In this document: piece by piece, positions 15,162-22,838 of the stretch
Numbering within the stretch: the first letter of the stretch is position 1
Layout: the number at the start of each line of letters is the position of its first letter
NCBI RefSeq assembly: GCF_000185845.1
Contig: NZ_GL629647.1
Coordinates: 683,892 to 712,326 of the forward strand
Source of the DNA: Segatella salivae DSM 15606
GTDB lineage: Bacteria > Bacteroidota > Bacteroidia > Bacteroidales > Bacteroidaceae
DNA length: 28,435 nucleotides
Direction: 5' to 3'
Position numbers and translations under genes: made by a program
Notes under the pieces: model-generated
Seen by the model: the letters and a program-made list of their open reading frames with translations, nothing else
Told to the model about the DNA's origin: nothing
The model's database searches: none

Positions 15162-18113
15162 TTAGAATCTTGGTGGGCCACCAAAGCCGCCGCGCCCACC
15201 AGAAGATGGCGGTGGAGTTCCTCGTCGTTCACGACCACCCATCGGTGGACCGGGCATATCTTTGCGCGCTTCTTTTCCGCCAAACAAATTAAATCGATAA
15301 ATGACGTGGAGCATTGCGTAGCTGTAAATGCTGTTATACTCGGTATCAGTACGCATCAGCGCATTTACACTACGGCTGAAGTTACTCTGTTTGTGGAGAA
15401 TATCATAGAACTGAAGACTGATTGATAGTGGCCTGCCTTTCAGCATACTTTGAGAGATTTGCGCATTCCAAATCAATTCATTAGTATTCATCGACGCATC
15501 GTTGAAGCCTCGGCGAGAGTTATTATGCAAATCTGTTGCAAGCGTTGTGCCCCAAGGAAGGGAAATATTCACCGAGCCACCATAAGAGAACTGCCACGTA
15601 TCGAGATTACTCTGCCGTTGAAGTTGATTTCTACTGTGCATATAGTTTACCGACCCATCGACAGCCAATTCTAACCAACTATTCCTGTAACTGGTCTCCA
15701 AACGCTCGCCGAGAGAGGTCGACCGCGTTATATTCTTAACTGATGATGAGGTTGAATTTAATGCCAGGTACGCCACGTAATGATTATAGTTGACGTTTGT
15801 AAATGTGTTGACATTAAAGAAGCCAGCCGAATCTATTGCAGTATTAAACATAAATGCACCCATAGCATTCCAATTTCCGTTGATATTTTCGGGTTGAATG
15901 GTTCGCCCTCCCGTACGCTCATCATACGTAACCTTATTACTAATGCTATTGCGCGTGTTACTATAATTGACAAAGGTCATTATTGCACGTTGTCTTTTTT
16001 CTACATAATTATTGTAGAATAGACGGAAATTGTTTGTAAAAGATGGCTTTAAACCGGCGTTTCCTTTCGAAATGTTCAACGGATCACTATCATCGGTGAT
16101 AGATAACAGCTGCGACATGCTCGGTTGTGACGTTGTACCGCGGTAATTGATGCGTAGATTGCTCACTTTGTTGAAACGATAACGGAAATCAAGTGTCGGC
16201 GAGAAATTTGTCACAGTGCGCATCGTATCTACGTGGATTCCTTGATAGTTCTGAAGATATTTCGACTTTTGTGGCTGCAACATCACGCCGACATTCAAAT
16301 TATATTTCTTTCTAATGAGACGCAACATCAATTGAAACTCGTGGATATAGTTTCTATACGTAGAATACCTACTCAGACGTTGATCGTAGTAGTCATCGAG
16401 CGGATTGGCCAACCTGCCAAGATAACTATTCCAGTTTCTGTAGTCAAAAGGCAAACCGCTGAAGAATGTTTCGCCTAAATTACTAAAATCATAGGTCTTT
16501 CTGTTGCTCTTACTATATTTATATTGAAACTCATAAGAGAATTGAAGGAATGTCGCACGCGCAATGGGTTCGCTATAGGCAAATTTGAGTTTATACCCAT
16601 AGTTTGTGGTAGGTACAAGTTTCCAGCGATTAGTTTGATATGTCGAATCTTGCCCCAAAACATTTTGAACCTGATATAAATGGATATTATTCAGCGTGAG
16701 TTCGTGGCCATCGCTCGACCCGTAGTTTCCACCCACGCGCAAGGTCACGTTGCGTCCCTTTGTTCCAAACTTACGATTATATTGCAATGTTCCGCTTAAA
16801 CTCTTATTCGAATTGTCACTTATGCCACTATTTTCCTGCGTATTCACCATCAGATTTTCAGCATCGAGCCTTGTGATGGCATCTGCCAGCAGTGGATTAG
16901 CAACATACAGATAAGGGTCTTTACTGAACGTGGCCGAAAGGCTGTGCGCAAGATTATCCCCACGATTGTAAGTGAATTGTGGGCGGAACAAGATATTTGT
17001 CATCGTGTCGGGCGTCCATTCCAACCGCAATTGGCCATCCCACGAGTTACTGCGCGAGAGGGTTGAGCTATTGTTGTTTGAAAATGCTCCTATCCTGCTG
17101 ACGAAGTTCTCCATTGAGCCTAAGGCGTTCACATCCCCATCAGAATGATTCCAACGCACCGAAACATCCATCTGCAACCGGTCTTTCAATTCATAATTAT
17201 AGTTTAAACCGAGCATCTTCGACGCATTTAATCCCTGCGGACCTGCACCGAAGCCGCGGAATCCGCCACCAGGGAAGCCCATGTCGTTGACGTTATTTGC
17301 GTTGGCAAACATCATCAGCCTGTGGTTCCCGTTAAACCATCCGCCCATGGCTTTCTCCGCATAACGCCGCTGGCTGCCGATTGCCAAGTCAATATTACCA
17401 AAACTGCCCTTATTCATGCCATCCTTCATTCCAAAATCAAGCACCGTTTGCTCTTCGCCATCATCGATGCCCGTCACTTTGGCCATATCGCTCTTTTGGT
17501 CATAAGCCTTGATTTTATTAATCACCGAACTTGGTATGTTCTTCAATGCCGTCTTCGTATCGCCAGTCATAAACTCTTTTCCGTCGATAAGAATCTTTTT
17601 CACTTCTTTTCCGTTGACAGTTATCTTTCCGTCACTCGACACTTGCGCGCCCGGCAGTCGTTTCACAAGTTCTTCTATGGTCAAACCTTCGGGAGTGCGA
17701 AAGGCAGAAGCGTTATAAACAAAAGTATCCTCTTTGAGCGAAACTTTTGTTGCCTGGCCAGTGATTGTTGTCCCTTTTAGCATCACGGCATCGGCGCCCA
17801 TGACGATGGAACCCAAAATCACATCTTTTCCATTCTCTACATTAGCGTGTTTAATCACCGATTTATATCCTACGCTCGTAATCCTAACGAGATAACGACC
17901 ATCGGCAGGCGCGCTGAGCTTAAACTTACCTTCATTGTCAGAAAGAGTGCCCGATACAAACGAACTATCGCGGGCACGAAGCAACTGCACAGTCGTTTGC
18001 GCCATACTCTCCTTGGTATCGCGGTCAGAAAGCTGTCCGCTAATCTCCCTACTCTGCGAAAAAACAGGGAGCCACACGATTATGGAGAAAAACAATAACA
18101 AAAATCTTCTCAT
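15162..18113 (-). CDS. Outer-membrane beta-barrel protein (PF14905-like)
   Basis: A 983-aa protein with a signal peptide (about 1-19, VFS-Q cut). A carboxypeptidase-regulatory-like domain follows (about 22-105, with GTLSDNEGKFKLSAP), then a plug-like domain (about 135-240, with LTIEELVKRLPGAQV and KKILIDGKEF), then a long barrel rich in Asn, Tyr and aromatic strands (about 300-944). This order matches TonB-dependent-receptor-like proteins of the Bacteroidetes barrel family PF14905. I see no SusD gene beside it, so it is not a standard polysaccharide-utilisation pair, and the ligand is unknown. The last barrel strand ends near 944; a 39-residue tail rich in Gly, Pro and Arg follows (945-983). 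The 5' part is more GC-rich than neighbouring genes. Confidence 0.88.
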   Translation of the reverse strand: MRRFLLLFFSIIVWLPVFSQSREISGQLSDRDTKESMAQTTVQLLRARDSSFVSGTLSDNEGKFKLSAPADGRYLVRITSVGYKSVIKHANVENGKDVILGSIVMGADAVMLKGTTITGQATKVSLKEDTFVYNASAFRTPEGLTIEELVKRLPGAQVSSDGKITVNGKEVKKILIDGKEFMTGDTKTALKNIPSSVINKIKAYDQKSDMAKVTGIDDGEEQTVLDFGMKDGMNKGSFGNIDLAIGSQRRYAEKAMGGWFNGNHRLMMFANANNVNDMGFPGGGFRGFGAGPQGLNASKMLGLNYNYELKDRLQMDVSVRWNHSDGDVNALGSMENFVSRIGAFSNNNSSTLSRSNSWDGQLRLEWTPDTMTNILFRPQFTYNRGDNLAHSLSATFSKDPYLYVANPLLADAITRLDAENLMVNTQENSGISDNSNKSLSGTLQYNRKFGTKGRNVTLRVGGNYGSSDGHELTLNNIHLYQVQNVLGQDSTYQTNRWKLVPTTNYGYKLKFAYSEPIARATFLQFSYEFQYKYSKSNRKTYDFSNLGETFFSGLPFDYRNWNSYLGRLANPLDDYYDQRLSRYSTYRNYIHEFQLMLRLIRKKYNLNVGVMLQPQKSKYLQNYQGIHVDTMRTVTNFSPTLDFRYRFNKVSNLRINYRGTTSQPSMSQLLSITDDSDPLNISKGNAGLKPSFTNNFRLFYNNYVEKRQRAIMTFVNYSNTRNSISNKVTYDERTGGRTIQPENINGNWNAMGAFMFNTAIDSAGFFNVNTFTNVNYNHYVAYLALNSTSSSVKNITRSTSLGERLETSYRNSWLELAVDGSVNYMHSRNQLQRQSNLDTWQFSYGGSVNISLPWGTTLATDLHNNSRRGFNDASMNTNELIWNAQISQSMLKGRPLSISLQFYDILHKQSNFSRSVNALMRTDTEYNSIYSYAMLHVIYRFNLFGGKEARKDMPGPPMGGRERRGTPPPSSGGRGGFGGPPRF

Positions 18114-18263
18114 GTAAATTGCGCTACAATAAATTTCAATTTATCTTCAAAAGTCTAACTCAAACTGACACAAACCGCAACATTATCTTCAAATCGTTAT
18201 CCACCTTTATATATATAAGGCCACATCCTTTCAGATAAAGATTGAAAAGTGATGCGATTGGCG

Positions 18264-18297
18264 CAAAATTAATCAAATAATCCCTACCGACAACAAA
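18264..18297 (-). promoter_or_regulatory. Probable promoter of the barrel protein gene
   Basis: On the minus strand TTTG (18294-18297), 22 nt, then TAATTTTG (18264-18271). The predicted leader is about 145 nt. A plus-strand TATCTTTG (18317-18324) nearby lacks a -33 element. Confidence 0.5.
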
Positions 18298-18433
18298 TCT
18301 TCATGTTAAATAAATCTATCTTTGCCCATAAACACCGCATATCCCAGCGTTTCTCGCCCCACCTCCGCCCATTTCTGAACAGAAACAATTGCAAATGAAT
18401 TCCCAAAAAGAAAATAAAACCAATGACAAAAAT

Positions 18434-18464
18434 TTTGATTTACCAACAGAAACTATTATCTTTG
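18434..18464 (+). promoter_or_regulatory. Consensus promoter facing the tandem repeats
   Basis: TTTG (18434-18437), 19 nt, then TATCTTTG (18457-18464), an exact consensus pair. The predicted transcript starts near 18471 and runs through the repeat array toward the gene at 19060. No terminator is visible in between, so either the repeats lie in a leader of about 590 nt or a short RNA is made. Confidence 0.65.
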
Positions 18465-18672
18465 CAAACAATAGTAAATGTTCACGATTTGAAATAAACG
18501 CTCGTTGCATTTGCATTAAATAGTTAGAAACAAGAAGTCTAAATCTGAAAAACTCATTAATATGCATAAAATAGAATATATAACAAAATTTCGGCATCGG
18601 TTTAAGAAACATGTCAAATACAAATTAGATTAGAAACGGGGATTAATCATCGGTTTTCTACTAAATTTGATG

Positions 18673-18924
18673 AAACACCTGGGGTAGATAATCAGAATTT
18701 GATGATTTTTATTCAAACACCTGGGGTAAATGGTCAGAAATCGTGTGATTCTGACAAAACACCCGGGGTAGATGAACAGAAATCGCATGATTCTGACAAA
18801 ACACCCGGGGTAGATGAACAGAAATCGCATGATTCTGACAAAACACCCGGGGTAGATGAACAGAAATCGCATGATTCTGACAAAACACCCGGAGTAGATG
18901 AACAGAAATCGCATGATTTTAATA
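18673..18924 (+). repeat. 42-bp tandem repeat array, six units
   Basis: Six contiguous units of exactly 42 bp start at 18673, 18715, 18757, 18799, 18841 and 18883. Units 3, 4 and 5 are identical at every base; units 2 and 6 differ at a few positions and unit 1 is diverged. A still more degenerate copy may precede them (about 18633-18672). Each unit begins AAACACCCGGGGTAGATGAA. In units 2-5 an inverted repeat follows: CAGAAATC, a 4-nt loop, GATTCTG (7 bp with one bulged A). The period is a multiple of three, so frames stay open on both strands: plus gives TPGVDEQKSHDSDK and minus gives FVRIMRFLFIYPGC, each a 14-residue repeat. An ATG-started plus frame covers 18699-18935 (78 codons). I cannot decide whether it is translated. 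It is not a CRISPR, because the units have no spacers. Confidence 0.95.
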
Positions 18925-18958
18925 AGAAAACTTAAGTTAAGATGTAAAAACGCCTGCA

Positions 18959-19008
18959 AATCTGATAAAGAACATAGGGCAATCATCAGATTGCAAGAAG
19001 CAATTGCT
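18959..19008 (+). promoter_or_regulatory. Inverted repeats before the DUF6261-like gene
   Basis: AATCTGAT (18959-18966) is exactly complementary to ATCAGATT (18985-18992), extended by GC on both sides with a bulge. TTGC (18991-18994) can instead pair with GCAA (19000-19003), and AGCAATTGCT (18999-19008) is a palindrome. The pairings overlap and exclude each other, so alternative folds are possible in the leader. No T tract follows, so this is not a simple terminator. Confidence 0.35.
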
Positions 19009-19059
19009 GAGATATAAACGTTAATCACTATATTTATTAATCTTTTTAATTGAAAATAT

Positions 19060-20034
19060 ATGGAAATAAAACAAGTACGAAAATTATCGCTTCACAACAT
19101 GGAGCATTACCAGTTCGCCACACAAGTTATTAAACTTTGTGAAGAGGCGGGCATCGAAAAACTTAAAACTTTGTTGAAAACCTTGAAGGATGCTGTTGCC
19201 GAAGAAGACAAGGCGCTGAATATTCCAAGGAAAAAAGAGGGAACGGCTGATTTGGAGGCGCTCGACCGCGCACGAGACCATGCCTATCGCGCACTGCAGT
19301 TGTTGGTGGAGATGAATTTGCTCTCCGAAGACATTGATGAACAAAAAGCGGCTCAAAAAATGGAAAACGTGATGTCGCGCTACCCAAAAGTAACCACGTC
19401 GAACTATAACAAAGAATCGGCCTTGATAAAAAACCTTGTGGCTGATCTGCAAGATGCTAAGCTCGCTGAAGCTGTGACGAAACTTGCTGCAACGGAGCAT
19501 ATCACGCGACTATCGAAAGCCAACGAAGCCTTCGACAAGCGCTATCTTGATGCGTTGAAGACGGTTATTCCCACGGGAACTTATGATATCAAAGCGTTGC
19601 GCGCAGCCACCGACAAGGCACTGAGTGCGGTTGCACTTCGCATCAATGCGCTCGCCGATCTTGAGCCCGAAACGCCAAAATTGGATGTGCTTATCACCAA
19701 ATATAATGCAAACACTGACAAATTCCGTGCGACAGTGGCTCACCGCGAGGGTAATTCGAAAAGTGCCCAAAACAAACGTGCAGCCACTGAAGAAAAACTG
19801 CTGAAACCAGGTTTCGACGCATTAGAAACGAAGCTGAATTTGGCAAAAAACAGTCTCAAATTTACAGGAAAAGCCGAAGGGCGAGGTTCTAAACGCCATT
19901 ATGAATTAGCCATTGCCGGACAGACGACAGCCGATGGCAAACCCAAGACAATTTGGGTGAGCGTGGACAAAGACGGGGTGTTGGAGGTCATCGAAAAGAC
20001 GATAACAATCAAGAAAAAACCTGCGGAGAAGTAA
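19060..20034 (+). CDS. Charged helical protein of unknown function (DUF6261-like)
   Basis: A 324-aa soluble protein without signal peptide or membrane segment, rich in Lys, Glu and Ala and predicted mostly helical. The beginning (KLSLHNMEHYQFATQVIKLCEEAG) resembles the Bacteroidetes family DUF6261 as I remember it; I hold this at moderate confidence. The C-terminal 60 residues (from about 265, GKAEGRGSKRHYEL) look like a separate small beta-rich basic domain: ELAIAGQTTADGKPKTIWVSV, then IEKTITIKKKPAEK. The gene body is clearly richer in GC (lines near 55%) than its leader and most of the window, which may indicate transfer. It follows the 42-bp repeat array, has no obvious promoter of its own, and ends in a strong terminator. 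Confidence 0.8.
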   Translation: MEIKQVRKLSLHNMEHYQFATQVIKLCEEAGIEKLKTLLKTLKDAVAEEDKALNIPRKKEGTADLEALDRARDHAYRALQLLVEMNLLSEDIDEQKAAQKMENVMSRYPKVTTSNYNKESALIKNLVADLQDAKLAEAVTKLAATEHITRLSKANEAFDKRYLDALKTVIPTGTYDIKALRAATDKALSAVALRINALADLEPETPKLDVLITKYNANTDKFRATVAHREGNSKSAQNKRAATEEKLLKPGFDALETKLNLAKNSLKFTGKAEGRGSKRHYELAIAGQTTADGKPKTIWVSVDKDGVLEVIEKTITIKKKPAEK

Positions 20035-20065
20035 AAAACGGCTCGTTCTGAATGAATCCTACAAG

Positions 20066-20102
20066 AAAAGCGTACAACCGATTGCGATTGTGCGCTTTTT
20101 TA
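20066..20102 (+). terminator. Terminator of the DUF6261-like gene
   Basis: AAAAGCG (20066-20072) pairs with CGCTTTT (20093-20099), extended inward by a U-G pair, ACAA/TTGT and CG/CG with one mismatch. A T run follows. Confidence 0.85.
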
Positions 20103-20215
20103 TTGGTTTCTCTTCAGATTCTTTGGATAAAACGATTATAAACCATCGTTTGAAGAGGCAAACGAGCAACCGACTGAACCTCGCCCACGGATTGTATCCT
20201 GGAAATCTCAAAAAA

Positions 20216-20247
20216 TTTGCATAATTCATTTTTCTTTTATAACTTTG
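20216..20247 (+). promoter_or_regulatory. Promoter of the DUF4494-yggS operon
   Basis: TTTG (20216-20219), 20 nt, then TAACTTTG (20240-20247). The -7 box overlaps a TTG at 20245 in the DUF4494 frame, which therefore cannot be the start; the ATG at 20275 lies about 20 nt after the predicted transcript start. Confidence 0.75.
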
Positions 20248-20274
20248 CTCAACAAAAAACAAAAGATTAAGACA

Positions 20275-20802
20275 ATGAGAAGCAGAACTGCAGTTTGGTT
20301 TGAAGCCAAAATACGTTACGAGAAGACAATGGAAGACGGCATGCAAAAAAAAGTGTCGGAAAGTTATGTCGTTGATGCATTGAGTTTCACGGAGGCGGAA
20401 AATACCATCATCGAAGAGATGCGTGTGTATATCAGTGGGGAATTCAAAGTAACCGACCTTAAATCTGCCGCTTATGGTGAGATTTTCTTCAGCGATGTCG
20501 ATACAGATGACAAATGGTATAAGTGCAAACTGCAATTCATTACGATAGATGAAAAAACGGAGAAAGAAAAACGCTCAACCATCACTTATTTGGTACAGGC
20601 CCACAATGTTCCATCCGCAGTGAAACACATTGAAGAAGTGATGGGCAAGACAATGATCGATTATGTGATTGTGGCTATTCAGGAAACTCAGATTATGGAC
20701 GTATTTGAGCATAATAGTTCAAAATTGAATCAGGATACGCACAGCGATGATGTTCCTGAGTATGAAACTCAAGAGCAAAACAATCAAACAGCAACAGAAT
20801 AG
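20275..20802 (+). CDS. DUF4494 domain protein
   Basis: A 175-aa cytoplasmic protein of the Bacteroidetes family DUF4494. The conserved start RSRTAVWFEAKIRYEKTMEDG, the segment YVVDALSFTEAE, and KLQFITIDEKTEKEKR are characteristic. The function of the family is unknown. Residues 1-145 carry the domain; the last 30 residues are acidic and polar (Asp, Glu, Gln) and probably disordered. The start is fixed by the promoter overlapping the longer frame. A yggS gene starts 6 nt after the stop, so the two are almost certainly cotranscribed. Confidence 0.9.
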   Translation: MRSRTAVWFEAKIRYEKTMEDGMQKKVSESYVVDALSFTEAENTIIEEMRVYISGEFKVTDLKSAAYGEIFFSDVDTDDKWYKCKLQFITIDEKTEKEKRSTITYLVQAHNVPSAVKHIEEVMGKTMIDYVIVAIQETQIMDVFEHNSSKLNQDTHSDDVPEYETQEQNNQTATE

Positions 20803-20808
20803 AAGCGT

Positions 20809-21483
20809 ATGAATGTTGATGTAGCAAAAAATCTGCATGAAGTGATAGGCAACCTGCCTAAAGGAGTAGAATTGGTTGCCATCAGCAAATATCATCCTTG
20901 CGAATATATCGAAGCGGCGTATGCTGAAGGTCAACGGCGGTTTGGAGAGAGCCACGAACAAGAACTGAAACAAAAGGTTGAGCAATTACCAAAAGATATC
21001 CAATGGCACTTCATTGGCCATCTGCAAACCAACAAAGTGAAGTATATTGCTCCATATATTTCGATGATTGAAGCCGTAGACAGTTTAAAGCTGCTCAAAG
21101 AAATCAATAAACAGGCAGCCAAGCACGATCGCGTCATAAAAGTGCTCTTAGAACTTCACATTGCAGAAGAAGAGACAAAATATGGACTCACAATTGAAGA
21201 TTGTAGAGCGCTGTTGGAAGAAGGAACTTGGCGCGAACTTGAGCATGTGAAAATTTGTGGTTTGATGATGATGGCGAGCAACACCGACAATCAAAAGCAG
21301 ATTGCTGCCGAGTTTGACACCGCAAAACAGTTCTTCGATGAGATAAAAAACCAATATTTTTCAAAAGAAAAAGACTTCAAGGAGTGCTCTTGGGGCATGA
21401 GCCACGACTATAAGATTGCAGTTGAGCATGGTTCTACAATGGTTCGTGTAGGCACAACGATATTCGGTCCTCGCGTTTATTAG
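20809..21483 (+). CDS. YggS-family PLP homeostasis protein
   Basis: PLP-binding protein of the YggS/PLPBP family, a single-domain TIM barrel that helps control the free PLP pool and amino-acid balance; no enzyme activity is known for the family. It is 224 aa. The PLP lysine is K27 in VAISKYHP, followed by FGESHEQE, WHFIGHLQTNK and the C-terminal WGMSHDYKIAVEHGSTMVRVGT, which binds the cofactor phosphate. It overlaps none of its neighbours but lies only 6 nt after the DUF4494 gene, a pairing that may link the unknown protein to PLP or amino-acid metabolism. Confidence 0.93.
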   Translation: MNVDVAKNLHEVIGNLPKGVELVAISKYHPCEYIEAAYAEGQRRFGESHEQELKQKVEQLPKDIQWHFIGHLQTNKVKYIAPYISMIEAVDSLKLLKEINKQAAKHDRVIKVLLELHIAEEETKYGLTIEDCRALLEEGTWRELEHVKICGLMMMASNTDNQKQIAAEFDTAKQFFDEIKNQYFSKEKDFKECSWGMSHDYKIAVEHGSTMVRVGTTIFGPRVY

Positions 21484-21499
21484 TATCATCGAAAACGAA

Positions 21500-21527
21500 T
21501 TTGAATCAAAAAAAATAACTACCTTTG
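21500..21527 (+). promoter_or_regulatory. Probable promoter of the aminotransferase gene
   Basis: TACCTTTG (21520-21527) is a good -7 box. TTTG (21500-21503) lies 16 nt upstream, a little short. A weak hairpin (ATGGT...ACCAT, about 21546-21563) lies in the predicted leader. Confidence 0.5.
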
Positions 21528-21581
21528 CAGGCAGAATGATAAATCATGGTGGGGAAAAACCATCGTAAATAAAACAAATTT

Positions 21582-22790
21582 ATGCCAGATATATCAGTAC
21601 GCGGATTAGAGATGCCAGAATCACCTATCAGGAAGCTGGCCCCTCTCGCAACAGCAGCAAAACAACGCGGCACAAAGGTTTACCACCTCAATATCGGACA
21701 ACCCGATCTTCCTACGCCACAATGCGGCCTCGATGCATTGAAGAAAATCGATCGCAAGCTATTGGAATATTCTCCAAGTCAAGGCTATCAAAGCTATCGA
21801 GAGAAGTTAACCGGATATTATAAGAAATATAACATCAACGTTGAGGCTGATGACATTATCATCACTTCAGGCGGAAGCGAGGCTGTGCTGTTCGCCTTTA
21901 TGAGTTGTTTGAATCCTGGCGACGAGATTATCATTCCAGAACCAGCTTATGCAAACTACATGGCGTTTGCCATTAGTGCAGGCGCCACCATACGCACAAT
22001 TGCTACAACTATCGAAGAAGGTTTCTCATTACCCAAAGTTGAGAAGTTTGAGGAACTAATCAATGAGCACACACGTGCCATCATGATTTGCAACCCAAAT
22101 AACCCGACCGGTTATCTATATACGCGTCGCGAAATGAATCAAATCCGCGATCTCGTGAAGAAATATGACCTTTATCTGTTCTCTGATGAGGTTTATCGCG
22201 AATATATTTACACAGGCTCACCTTATATCAGTGCCTGCCATTTGGAAGGGATTGAGCAGAATGTAATTCTCATTGATTCCGTTTCAAAACGATATTCAGA
22301 ATGCGGTATCCGCGTAGGTGCATTGATAACCAAGAATGCAGAAGTGAGAAAAGCCGTCATGAAATTTTGTCAAGCACGCCTTTCTCCGCCACTTATCGGA
22401 CAGATTGTTGCAGAAGCATCACTTGATGCCCCAGAAGAATACTATCGGAATGTATATGATGAATATGTTGAGCGTCGTAAATGCCTCATCGATGGTCTAA
22501 ATCGTATACCGGGAGTATATTCTCCAATTCCTATGGGCGCATTTTATACGGTTGCCAAACTCCCTGTTGATGACAGCGAAAAATTCTGTCGTTGGTGTCT
22601 TGAGGAGTTCAATTATGAAGGCGAAACCGTGATGATGGCTCCTGCTTCAGGTTTTTATACAACGCCAGGCGCTGGGATTAATCAAGTGCGAATCGCTTAT
22701 GTGCTAAAGAAAGCAGATCTCGAGCGTGCATTGGTTGTACTGCGAAAAGCACTCGAAGCTTATCCGGGACGCGTCGTTGACGAAGAGTAA
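21582..22790 (+). CDS. Class I/II PLP-dependent aminotransferase
   Basis: Fold type I aminotransferase of 402 aa, of the kind annotated as aspartate aminotransferase. The PLP lysine is K236 in DSVSKRYSECGIRVG, with N174 in NPNNPTG, D202 and Y205 in FSDEVYREY, and the C-terminal substrate-binding arginine in NQVRIAY. The N-terminal VYHLNIGQPDLPTP is typical of the class. The donor amino acid is not certain; aspartate is the usual assignment and aromatic or alanine substrates are possible. It is followed after 48 nt, in the same frame, by a permease gene and is probably cotranscribed with it. Confidence 0.88.
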   Translation: MPDISVRGLEMPESPIRKLAPLATAAKQRGTKVYHLNIGQPDLPTPQCGLDALKKIDRKLLEYSPSQGYQSYREKLTGYYKKYNINVEADDIIITSGGSEAVLFAFMSCLNPGDEIIIPEPAYANYMAFAISAGATIRTIATTIEEGFSLPKVEKFEELINEHTRAIMICNPNNPTGYLYTRREMNQIRDLVKKYDLYLFSDEVYREYIYTGSPYISACHLEGIEQNVILIDSVSKRYSECGIRVGALITKNAEVRKAVMKFCQARLSPPLIGQIVAEASLDAPEEYYRNVYDEYVERRKCLIDGLNRIPGVYSPIPMGAFYTVAKLPVDDSEKFCRWCLEEFNYEGETVMMAPASGFYTTPGAGINQVRIAYVLKKADLERALVVLRKALEAYPGRVVDEE

Positions 22791-22838
22791 AAAGCTAAAA
22801 AGAAAGATAAACTTGTTGTAGAAATAGATAAAAGAACA

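Noticed and set aside
15162..18113. Polysaccharide-utilisation locus (SusC/SusD)
   Set aside because: There is no SusD, glycoside hydrolase or sensor gene beside the barrel protein, and the barrel family differs from SusC.
18562..18633. Small 23-codon basic frame in the leader upstream of the repeats
   Set aside because: It is too short to support without conservation or translation data; its place after the promoter is suggestive only.
18673..18924. CRISPR array
   Set aside because: The 42-bp units are contiguous and near-identical along their full length; there are no variable spacers and no cas genes nearby.
18630..19028. Minus-strand 132-codon frame through the repeats
   Set aside because: It is open mainly because the 42-bp unit has no stop in that frame; there is no minus-strand promoter, and the consensus promoter nearby runs the other way.
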